Below, piece after piece: positions 1 through 10,127 of a stretch of 64,000 bases of DNA; the stretch's first letter is position 1, and each line of letters opens with the position of its first letter. Both the position numbers and the translations under genes were made by a program. The notes under the pieces are model-generated. The model saw only the letters and a program-made list of their open reading frames with translations, was not told the DNA's origin and searched no databases. Source of the stretch: Datisca glomerata (taxonomy: Eukaryota; Streptophyta; Magnoliopsida; Cucurbitales; Datiscaceae); assembly GCA_003255025.1 (NCBI GenBank), contig QANY01005285.1, forward strand, positions 509,001 through 573,000, written 5' to 3'.

Positions 1-450
1 TCAATTGTCACCCCATGTACTTCTGCTTCATGTATTATGTTTATTATGTTCAAAACATGTTTCTCGTACAAAAGTACCCTTTCTCATCTTAGTCGTCATA
101 TAGCTCCTAGTGGCTTCATGAAGACTTTGATCAGACTGCAGCCCAAACATCTCCTGTAGAGATTCCATAATTTCATATGTAGTCTCCATACTTTCATGCT
201 TGGTTCTAAGAATATCATTCATGCTTACAAGCATGTAGCACTTCGCCTTGTTGTTTGATATGATCCAAGCATCAAATTTAATCCTAACATTCTTAGGGGC
301 ATTAATAGTGGACTCCTCAAGACAATACTCAGTAAGAACGAACTTATGATTTGCACAAATCAACATTAAGTTCATATTTAATTTTCAACGTATGAAATTA
401 TCACCATTCAATTTCTCAAGAGCGAGTAAAGCCGTAACATGGTTGCCCAT
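1..450 (-). mobile_element. Ty1/copia gag remnant (minus strand, runs off left edge)
   Basis: Reading leftward from an ATG at 450, the frame gives MGNHVTALLALEKLNGDNF. It meets one stop (near 387) and then continues as an open frame with KFVLTEYC, WIISNNKAKCYML and HESMETTYEIMESLQEMFG. These are typical of the UBN2-type gag of plant copia retrotransposons, the structural protein of the virus-like particle. Near position 60 one extra base shifts the frame: the open frame reads VRETCFEH, whereas the neighbouring frame reads VREHVLNIINIIHEAEV, the expected continuation. The copy is therefore dead. Its leader and LTR lie to the right (451-2941) and the rest of gag-pol would lie left of the window. 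Family assignment is secure; the exact start is inferred. Confidence 0.8.
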
Positions 451-1009
451 GGTCGACTAATGCATGGACATGTTATCAAACATAAGAATTAAAATAATTA
501 TTTAACAATTAAATCAAATAATAATGTACCGAGTGACTATTGAGTACTTCTACATTAAAACTCTTAAAATAAAGAAATAAATTACAAAGCATACTTCAAG
601 AATACGTATTACTCAAATATTGTCTTCCCTTCCTTGTGTCCATCTTTATAATCTTCAAGTTTCGAACAAAAAATCATTTTAATTAAGAAAATTTATTTTC
701 CTAATTAAAATTAATTTCTATACTTATCCTTTAAAAAATAGTTGACTTTGACTTAGTCAAATAAATACTTTATTTGATTTGGTCAAAATTGGGTCAAATT
801 CAATCAACCTATTAATTTTTATTTTTCATAAAATTAAAAATTAAAAACTAATTTTAAAATTACATTATTCAAAATTTAAAAGTATACTTGATAGATTTAG
901 GGTTATCATCAAAATCTACAATGATAGGGTTAATTGGTATTATGGTTTCTGCGAAACTTCCCTAAATGTGACAACCGTTGCCACCCACCATCGGATCTAC
1001 TGCCGCCGG
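451..1009 (-). mobile_element. Untranslated leader of the minus-strand copia element
   Basis: This A/T-rich stretch lies between the gag start and LTR-like sequence. It contains a short GC-rich patch (about 975-1012, CCGCCGGCCACC). The other minus-strand copia copy has an equivalent patch near 62950-62990 between its gag and primer site, so I read this as leader DNA. I could not find the tRNA-Met primer-binding site that should lie at its right end. The jump into internal LTR sequence at about 1010 suggests a deletion that removed it. Confidence 0.5.
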
Positions 1010-1510
1010 CCACCAACACTGATCTATGATTTCGAATCATTGATCGATACATGGCAATTAATGCAAACTAAATATTTATTTTAATAAGAAAAATATCTAG
1101 ATATTAGTTAATTCAAAATTAATATATCTGATTATCTATACCAAATAAATTATCTGTTATTTCACAAATAACAGATTTAATTGATTGAAATTATTATCTA
1201 ATAAAAATTTAATTATTTAATTTCACAAATTAGATAGTTTGTCTCATTTATCGATAATTGGAAAAATAATCGATAATTATTTAAATAAATAATTTCTAAA
1301 AATCACACACACATATATAAGATTTCAAATCTTGTAAGATCATGTTCCCAGTCATCCATATCATCAAATTTTCAAAATAAAACTAACAAGCATGTTTTAC
1401 AAACAAGTTTTAATGAGTGAATCAAAATATCTAGTATACATGTATAGGAGTTCGTGACTATTCATGATTCAGACTTATTAACATATGATCACACGACACT
1501 GTGTGCCAAG
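1010..1510 (-). repeat. Internally deleted, duplicated LTR fragment
   Basis: Positions 1021-1265 align closely with 1591-1835 in the same orientation (both contain CATTGATCGATACATGGCAA-like and ATATCTAGATATTAGTTAAT sequence). Positions about 1330-1480 align with about 2390-2540 (shared AGTATACATGTATAGGAGTT). The segment is a second LTR copy lacking the roughly 1 kb middle part found in 1835-2390. It sits directly beside the larger LTR. This looks like unequal recombination or a nested insertion followed by deletion. Confidence 0.6.
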
Positions 1511-1589
1511 CCATACTACAGTGCTGTGCAGCACTGCAATGTTACACGCATATTATTGTAGTGCCATATGACACAACAGTAGTCTACGA

Positions 1590-2941
1590 TGATCTATGAT
1601 TCACAATCATTGACCGGTACATGGCAATTACTGTAAATTAAATATTTGTTTTAATCAGAAAAATATCTAGATATTAGTTAATTCAATATTAACATATCAA
1701 ATTATCTCTATCAACTAAATTATTTATTATTTCATGAATAATAGATTTAGTTGATCATAATTATTATCTAATAATAATTTACTTATTTAATTTCACAAAT
1801 TATATATTCTGTCTCACTTATCGATAATTAGTTAAATTACATATATATAATTTACTTAATTAAATCTTAATTAATTAATCACACATAATTATCTTATAAT
1901 TATGTACTTTCCATAGAATAACAATTTCTTTGTAAGTCAGTCATTTTCTCATGTCCTAAAATATTCACACCATAAACTGTATAGTTTAGAGGTGACTTGG
2001 GGACCATGGACCTATAAGCCTAAGCTCCAATAAATTAGATTATTAATTAAACTCTGTAATTAAATCATCTTATTTATTAATTCCATTATTACTCCACTAT
2101 AAATATGGAATTACACTCTTAGAGATTATAGATTATATTTACAGCATGTAGTCAAGTGATATAATCATTTCACGTAGTTCTATCCTCTAATTTTTAGTTC
2201 GTAAATTAAAGCTGGTTAAAATTCTTGTTTTACCCTTCTAATTATTTCTTGATCCTTAAGTACCATCAATCCACTACTGAATGGTTAATTTATAATCTTA
2301 TTATAAATTTGAGCTCAATAGCCATTTAGTTCAAGAATTAACACTTAAGGGGACCAATATACGATCCGTTTGGAAAGCTAGGAATTCAAATATTGTAAGA
2401 TCATGTTTCCAGCCATCCATATAACTGAATCTCCAAAACAAAAGTCACTAGTCTATTTTACAAACAAACCTTAACGAGCGAATCAAAAGATCTAGTATAC
2501 ATGTATAGGAGTTCATGACTATTCATGATTCAGACTGATCTGCATATGTTCATAGAATTGATGTGTATTAAATCTATATTATAAATAACATGTTGATAAA
2601 GATATTAATTCACATTAGTTTAGTCATATATAATCTCATTATATAAAGTACATTCACTAAGATTATCTGGATCTAGATCACACGCATTTATAATGCTTAG
2701 TGAACCGTACTTGCAACCATTCAATAAAGATTCCATACTTTAATATGTTACTGACAAATTTATTCATTATCTATAATTTTAATCCTCTCGTACTAATACA
2801 AGATAATAGTCTCATTAGTGAATATGGAATATATATATATTCAACAATAATTTAATAGAACAATTATAAGAAAAATAAAATCCTCATTAAATTTCATATC
2901 AAAATATGAATACACATGCTTTGATGGCATAACCCCTAACA
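1590..2941 (-). repeat. Copia LTR, minus orientation (outer end at 2941)
   Basis: The reverse complement begins TGTTAGGGGTTATGCC at 2941. It matches, over more than 1 kb, the plus-strand LTR that begins TGTTGGAGGTTATACC at 4886. Shared blocks include GTACGGTTCACTAAGCATTA and CTCAAATTTATAATAAGATT. The two LTRs are therefore inverted copies of one family. No complete 3' end of the LTR is recognisable on the gag side. The flank to the right of 2941 is copia pol of opposite orientation, so this copy probably inserted into that pol gene. Confidence 0.7.
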
Positions 2942-4885
2942 GTGTCTTCGTCACATTAGCCTAGAGAGGATTAAAAGACTCGCAAATGATGGTCCATTAC
3001 AAACTTTAAGTGTGGGATCACTTCCCACATGTGAATTCTGCATAAATATTTGGGCCATTGAATCACTCAATGTCTTGAGTTCGTACAATATGATGTATTT
3101 GGGCCATTGAATATCCAAGAAAGAGAAGATTATGAATATTTTGTAATTTTCACAGATGACTACTCATGTTTTGAATATGTTTATCTAATGCGCCAAAAGT
3201 CTAAAATTTTTGAAAAGTTCAAAGAGTACAAAACTATGGTTGGAAAGCAATTAGAAAAACAAATCAAAACACTATGATCCGATCGTGGTGGAGATTACTT
3301 ACTAGGAGAGTTCGAAGACTTTTTTAAGGAAGAAGGTATTCTTTCTTAATTTACGGCACCTGGCACTCCAGAACAGAATGACGTGTCAGAGAGAAAGAAT
3401 TGAACTCTATTGGATATGGTTCAATCCATGATGAGTTATTCATCCCTCCCTGATTCATTTTAGGGATATGCCTTGGAAACAACGACATATATTCATAACC
3501 AAGTTCTATCAAAAACAGTTCCTAGTACACCATATGAAAGATGGAGAGGATGAAAGTCATCCTAAGCCTCCTTAGGATATGGGGATGCCCGATACACGTA
3601 ATGAGACCGAAGACAGGCAAGTTGGCCAGTCGATCAAAATTATGTTTGTTTGTTGGATAACCGAAGGCAACGAAGGGATACGTCTTTTATAGTCCAACTG
3701 ACAAGAAACATTTGTGTGCACGAATTCACGTTTTCTTAAAAAGGACTACATAAAAAGTATGAAGCCGAGAAAAACACTTGTGCTAGAGGAATTATTGAGT
3801 GGGAGGACATTGATTCCCATGATCAGGACTTGTTCCCAATTCAATAATGAAAGAACCACAACAAGAGTCAGAGCCTACGAGGCCTCAACATAGTGGGAGG
3901 GTTATGAGACAACCTAATACGTACATGTCTTATGGAGAATCCTTGATGACAATATTTGATAAGGATCATGATGGGCCTGTTTTCTACTCGTAGGCCATGT
4001 CTGGTACTGAAGTAAACCTATGGCAAGATGTCAGGAATGTCAATATACACTCGAACGAAGTCTGGAAGCTTATATATCCTCCTGAAAGAGTAAAACTCGT
4101 AGGGTGTAAATGGATTTATAAGAAGAAAAGAGGTCGAGATGGATATGTAGACACATTCAAAGCTAGGCTTGTAGTCAAGGGCTACACCCAAAAGGAAGGT
4201 ATTGACTATAAGGATACTCTCTCGTCGGTGGCCATGCTTAAATCCATATGAATTCTCCTGTCATTGTTGCTGTCTTCGATTATGAAATCTGGTATATGAG
4301 CGTCAAGACTACTTTTCTAAATGGCAATCTTGAAGAGTATTTACATAGCTCAACCAGACGGGTTCATGGAGAAAGACCAGGAGGGAAATGTTTACAAACT
4401 ATTGAAGTCCATTTATGGACTTAAGCAAGCGTCCCGATCATGGAATATTAGCAATGAAACCGTCAAGAACTTTAGTTTCGAGCAGTTAGTGGATGAATGT
4501 TGAGTATATAAGATGATACACGAAGGGAATGTAATTTTTCTGGTTTTGTACGTGGATGATATTTTACTAATTCGGAATGTAGGAAAATTATCTGATGTCA
4601 AGATTTGGCTTACAAAATAATTTGATATAAAGGATCTTGGAGAAGATGCTTTTGTCCTAGGTATGCAGATATTTTGGGATCAGAAGAACAGACAATTGAA
4701 ACTGTCTCAAGCATCTTAAATTGATTAGGTGATGGATCTCTTCAGTATGTAAGACTCCAATGAGGGGTATCTTCTCTTTAGGAGTGGAGTCAGTATCTCC
4801 AAGGAGCAGTCTCCCAAGACTCCAGGTCATGTACAAAACATGGAGTTGAGAAAGATTCAAAATTTGCTTTAGGGCAAATGGAGAT
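2942..4885 (+). mobile_element. Degenerate Ty1/copia pol (integrase and reverse transcriptase, plus strand)
   Basis: Translation in broken frames gives, in order, a GAG-pre-integrase segment (HISLERIKRLANDGPL, about 2952-3000), an integrase core (FTDDYS near 3150, SDRGGDY near 3280, then PGTPEQND near 3360), and reverse transcriptase pieces. The latter are [20 protein letters not shown] (from about 4060), then VYKLLKSIYGLKQASRSWN (from about 4390) and LYVDDILL near 4545. Several in-frame stops and frameshifts are present. RNase H is missing: the frame goes from LRKIQ-like sequence at 4850-4860 directly into the 3' untranslated end and purine tract before the LTR at 4886. The 5' part ends abruptly at the inverted LTR (2941). 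Confidence 0.8.
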
Positions 4886-5729
4886 TGTTGGAGGTTATAC
4901 CCTCAAAGTATGTGTATTCATATTAATGAGGATTACATTTTTTCTGATAATTGTTCTTTTAAATTATTATTGAATAATTTATATAAATATCTGAAAATTT
5001 CATATTCATTAATAAGACTATCATCTTATATTAGTACGAGAGTATTAAGATATTAGATAATGAATAAAATTATCAGCAACAAATTAAAAGTATGGAATCT
5101 TTAATGAATGATTGCTAGTACGGTTCACTAAGCATTATGAATGCGTGTGATCTAGATCGAGATCATTGGTATGTATAGACATCTTAGTGAATATACTTTA
5201 TATAATGAGATTATATATGATTGTACCGATGTGGATTAATATCTTTATTAACATGTTGTTTATCATAAAGATTTAATACACATCAATTCGATGATCATAT
5301 GTAGATCAGTCTGAATCCTGAGTAGTCCTGATCTCCTATACATGTCTACTAAATCTTTTGATTCACTCGTTAAGGTCTGTTTGTAAAACAAGCTAGTGAC
5401 TTTTATTTTGGAGATTCACTGATGTGGATTGCAGGAAACATGATCTTGCAAGATTTTGAATTAGTTTTCTTAACGGATCTTATAATGGTTTCCTTAAGTG
5501 TTAATTCTAGAACTGAATGGTTATTGAGCTCAAATTTATAATAAGATTATAAATTAGCCGTTCGCTAGTGGATTAATGATACTTAAGGATCAAGAGGTAT
5601 TTAGAGGAGAAAATGGTAATTTTGACCAATTCTAATTTACGAACCAATAATTGGAGGACATAATTACATGAAATGATTATATCAGTGGACTACATGAGAA
5701 TACTCTATAAATACATTCTATAATCACTA

Positions 5730-6885
5730 CAGATGGCAACCAGACCGGACCGGTTGGTTAATGCTCGGTGCGGGCAGTTCATAGGCCGTTCCGGGCTGGG
5801 CCGCTGAAATTTTAGGGAGGCCCAGAATAAGCCGTTGAACCGGCCCATGTATTCGCGGGCCGGGTTGGTTCATGGGCTAGTCCTGATTAAATAACCGGGC
5901 TAGCCCGTTTTCCCTCCCTCTAATGTGATGTAATTTTTAAAAATGTAGATGGGGGGAGTTGAACCTTGGTGAAGAATATATAAAGTGTAGGGATTACCAC
6001 TAAACTCTATGGAAGTCATGTTACTTTTCTTTTAATTATTTTCCTTTCTTACTTTAGATCTCAATAGAAAAACTTGTCATACTAAGTAAAATAATTATTT
6101 TATTCAATGAATTAAATAGTTGCATCACTATAAATTAAGTAAATCCCAATAAAATATTCATTTAAACAAATAATTATAATAACCACAAAGACTCTAAATA
6201 TCATAAATTTATTATTTATTATTTATTGAATTTATTGGGAAAAAGCCCCTTTGGAAAAACTCAGAAAAGGAAAAAGAGTACTAGCCATATACACATAAAA
6301 TTATCTTTGAATAAATTAATAGCACTATCGTTGAATAAATAGTAAAATTATATTTGAATAAATTAATAGAACTATCGTTTGCACTAACATTATCAAAAGT
6401 GATACTGAAAATTCTATTAGAAATACTATATCCACACAATATAATCATAATATATTAAAAATTCACATTACCTATTTGAGGGTAATCACATCGTCGAAAA
6501 TCTAGTATTCTTTTATTTAACTCTCATTTATGATCAATAATATATTTATGTGTATTAAGATACACAATATTTCAACAAGAGTTATCTTGATCTATTGATA
6601 AAAAAGTGTGATTTGTAAGGGAAAGGTCAAGGGCAAGCTCCAATACATGCACAATTTTTTTAAATTTTGAGATAAAGGGAGAATGACATAGGCCAGGCTG
6701 GTTCAGGCCCGCCGGGCCTTATAAGCCATGCTCTAGGACTGAAATATGAGGCCCGTGAGGGCCTGGGCTTGGCCTGCAGGCCTGAACCGGCTCGATACTT
6801 TTCATATACAGGCCGGTCCGGTCCGTACTCTAACAGGTCGGTTCAGCCGGTTTTGCGGGCTTAACCGGCCCGCTTGCTACCTCTA
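5730..6885. mobile_element. Non-autonomous hAT-type transposon in an LTR
   Basis: The element is 1156 bp long. Its left end is CAGATGGCAACCAGACCGG and the complement of its right end is TAGAGGTAGCAAGCGGGC, imperfect inverted termini of the hAT type. It is flanked directly by ATAATCACTA (5720-5729 and 6886-6895). The usual hAT duplication is 8 bp, so two bases may match by chance. Both subterminal regions are rich in CCGG, GGCC and CGGGC clusters, in contrast with the A/T-rich interior. No transposase frame is visible, so mobility would have depended on a transposase elsewhere. It inserted after the host LTR. Confidence 0.8.
5945..6015 (-). other. tRNA-like A-box/B-box segment inside the hAT element
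   Basis: On the minus strand, GTTTAGTGGTA (5995-6005) resembles a Pol III A box and GGTTCAACTCC (5955-5965) resembles a B box, about 40 bases apart as in tRNA genes. Acceptor-stem pairing is not evident. It is probably a decayed tRNA or tRNA-derived SINE carried by the transposon, not a working tRNA gene. Confidence 0.35.
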
Positions 6886-7559
6886 ATAATCACTAAGAGT
6901 TCAATTTCATATTTATAGTAGAGTAATAATGAAATTAATAAATAAGATTATTTAATTAAAGAATTTAATTAATAATATGGTTAATTGGAGCTTAGGATTA
7001 AAGGTACATGGTTCTCAAGTCACCTCTGTACTACACAGTGTAGGGTGTGAATATTTCAGGACTTGAGAGAAGTATTGACTTACAAAAGGAATTTTTAATT
7101 ATGAGACAAGTACATAATTATGAGATAATTATGTGTGATTAATTAATTAAGAATTAATTAATTGAATTATATATAAATTAAAAATTATCGATTATTTTCT
7201 TATTTATGGATAAGTGAGAAATAATATCTCATTTGTGAAATTAGATAATTAAACTACTCTTAGATAATAATTTGAATCAACTAAATCTATTATTTATGAA
7301 ATAACAGATAAGTTTGTTGATAGAGATAATCAGATATGTTAATTTTGAAGTAACTGATATCTAGATATTAATTTGATATAAAATATATATTTAATTCGTA
7401 GTAATTGTCACAGGTCAATAACTGATTGAGGATCAGAGATTGACACGGACTACTGTAGTGCCACATGGCACTACAATAGTGAGGGTGAAACATTATAGTG
7501 TCACGCGACACTACAGTGGTGTCGTGAAGCACTATGCTACCTCACGCGACACTACATTG

Positions 7560-8925
7560 GTGTCAAGTGCAAGAGTCAGTAAATGTGCTAGTATTCCTTT
7601 TGAATTGGTTCATTATGACGTTTGGGGTCATTTTCCTATTTTGTATAAACCTGGATTAAGTATTTTGTTACCTTTGTGGATGGTTATTCTTATGTAACTT
7701 GGTTATATTTAATGAAAAGTCGTTCTGAGTTATTTTCTATTTTTGTGCTGAGATTAAAACTCAATTTAGTGCTTCAATCCGTATTTTGCGAAGTGATAAT
7801 GCCAAGGAATACATGTTCGCTTTATTTCAATCTTATATGATTAAGAATGGCATTCTTCATGAAACTTATTGTGTTGATACTCCATCCCAAAATGGAGTGG
7901 CAGAACGTAAGAACATACATCTCATTGAAACTACATGAGCCCTCTTATTTAAATGAATGTACCTAAAACTTTTTTGGCCGATGCATTTTTCTACCGCATG
8001 CTTTCTTATTAATCGTATGCCATCATATGTTCTTCATGGTGAGATCCCTTACAAAATCATTTTCCCAATAAATCATTGTTTTTCGTCAATCCTAGGATAT
8101 TTGGTAGCACTTGTTTGGTTCGGGATGTTCGTCTGCATGTCACTATGTTAGATCCCAAGTCTTTGAAGTGTATCTTCCTTGGTTATTCTCGTCTTCAGAA
8201 AGGTTATAGGAGTTACTGTCCTAGTCAGGGGGAGGATGATGATTTGTTTGTTTATACCACCGTATCCTCTGAACTTGTCCCAGAGTCAGTTCTAGTTAAA
8301 CATTTTATTACTCAAGTCTACTCCAGGCGTAAGCCTCATGATTCATGTCCTACACCGGCTTCTTTGTCATCAAATCTAGTTTCGAGCGATGATCTTCATA
8401 CTATGTTATGAAAAGGTAAACACCAGTGTACTTGTCCTATTTCTTCTATTGTTTCTTATAACTACTTGTCATCTTCCTCTTGTTCTTTTATTGTATCCCT
8501 TTATTCTATCTCTATCCCTAAAACTGTTCACGAAGCCATCTCTCATCCTAGTTGGCATCATGAAATGATAGAGGAAATAAATACTTTAGATGACAATGGT
8601 ACTTGGAACTTGGTCGATTTACCTTTAGGGAAACGGGCGATTGGATGCAAGTGGGTGTTCATGGTTAAGTCAATCCAGATGGGTCAGTTGCTCGATTGAA
8701 GACTCGTCTTGTCACTAAGGGATATGCTCAGACCTATGGAGTGGACTATTCTGACACTTTTTCTCTAGTTGGTAAATTGACATCTGTTCGGTTGTTTATT
8801 TCTTTGGCAGCTACTCATTATTGGCCTTTGCATCAACTGGACATCAAGAATGCTTTTCTTCACGGTGACCTTCAGAAGGAGGTGTATATTGAGCAACCTT
8901 CTGATTTTATTGCTTGGGGGAGTCT
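7560..8925 (+). mobile_element. Degenerate Ty1/copia pol, first family (integrase to RT)
   Basis: Broken frames encode PFELVHYDVWG at about 7600 (integrase N-terminal side), IRILRSDNAKEY near 7780 and TPSQNGVAERKN near 7890. Next come FWPMHFSTACFLINRMPSY, then LDPKSLKCIFLGYSRLQKGY near 8150-8210. The RT start is HPSWHHEMIEEINTLDDNGT, then KTRLVTKGYAQTYGVDYSDT and QLDIKNAFLHGDLQKEVYI (ends about 8890). Stops occur at 8151, 8411 and 8697 and the frame shifts repeatedly. After PSDFIAWGSLGEF (about 8930) the sequence changes to another copia family without a break in RT order. Confidence 0.8.
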
Positions 8926-10127
8926 GGGCGAGTTCATGGAGAAAGGCCAAGAGGTAAATGTTTACAAACTGCTAATGTCCATTTATTGACTTAAGCAAGC
9001 ATCCCGATCATGGAATATCAGATTCGACGAAACCGTCAAGAACTTCAGTTTTGAGCAGTTAGTGGATGAACCTTGAGCGTATAAGATGATACACGAAGGG
9101 AATGTGATTTTTCTGATTTTGTACATGGATGATATTCTACTAATTGAGAATGATACAGAAAAATTATCTGATGTTAAGATTTGACTTGTAAAGCAATTTG
9201 ATATGAAGGATCTTAGAGAAACTACTTTTGTCCTAGGTATTCAGATATTTCGGGATCGCAAGAACATACAATTGATACTGTCTCGAGCATCTTATATTAA
9301 TAAGGTGATGGATTGCTTCAGTATGAAAGACTCCAAGAAGGGATATCTTCCCTTTAGGCATGGAGTCATGGAGTCAGTCTCTCCAAGGAGCAGTCTTCCA
9401 AGGCTCCTCAAGAAGAGGAAGACATGAGAAAGATTTCCTATGCCTCAGCTGTAGAAAGTCTTATATATGCAATGTTTTACACTAGGCCAGATATTTGCTA
9501 TGCAGTAGGCGTGATGAGTCATTTTCAATCTAATCCTAGACTCGAGCATTGGAATAATGTCAAGCATATCCTCAAGTATCTTAAGAGAATGAGAAACTAC
9601 ATAATTGTGTATTCAGGTACTGACCTGAATATGATGGGTTATACCGACTTCGATTTCCAAGCGGACAAGGATTCTAGGAGGTCCACATCAAAATCAGTGT
9701 TCATCATGAATGGTGGAGCAATGGTATGGAAAAGTACCAAGCAATATTGCATTGCTAATTCTACCATGGAATCTGAGTATGTGGTGGCTTGTGAAACTGC
9801 AAATGAGGATGTTTGGCTTAGAAAGTTTCTAAATACTCTGAAAGTCATTCTAGATGCAGACAAACCCACAACACTTTATTGTGATAAGAGTGTAGCTGTA
9901 GCAAACTCAAAGGAACCGAGGAGCCACAAAAATCCAAACACAGAGCTTAAGTACCACCTCATTAGAGAGATAGTTCAGTGAGGAGATGTACAAGTAACAC
10001 ACATATCGACGGTCAACAACCTGACAGATCCATTCATGAAGATTTTTAAGTAGTAAAGTCTTTGATGGTCATCTGGAGAGCACAAGGATACGAGATTGTA
10101 TACATCTACTTTAGTCCAAGTGGGAGT
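8926..10127 (+). mobile_element. Ty1/copia RT C-terminus and RNase H, second family
   Basis: The segment starts with FMEKGQEVNVYKLLMSIY, closely like 4365-4420 in the pol remnant upstream. It continues through the RT catalytic region (LYMDDILL near 9120, where YVDD is expected), ETTFVLGIQIFRDRKN, and a long open RNase H frame (9424-9981). That frame has YTRPDICYAVGVMSHFQSNP, then STMESEYVVACETANEDVWL, CDKSVAVANSKEPRSH and ELKYHLIREIVQ. The polypurine tract AAGTGGGAGT (10118-10127) immediately precedes the LTR. Stops at 8988, 9075, 9183 and 9427 break the frame. Confidence 0.85.

Larger units (their letters stand above)
4886..7560 (+). repeat. Copia 3' LTR (plus), interrupted by a hAT element and 3'-truncated
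   Basis: The LTR starts with TGTTGGAGGTTATACC after a short purine-rich tract (AAATGGAGAT). It is homologous to the inverted LTR ending at 2941. Positions 5730-6885 are a later transposon insertion; LTR sequence resumes at 6886. Near 7440-7560 it contains short repeated GCGACACTACA/GTGGTGTC units, also seen in degenerate form at 1497-1580 in the other copy. The 3' end is lost where unrelated copia pol sequence begins, so the right boundary is approximate. Confidence 0.65.

Noticed and set aside
8765..8950. Minus-strand frame within the copia RT
   Set aside because: It is a shadow of the plus-strand RT frame, which has recognisable motifs.
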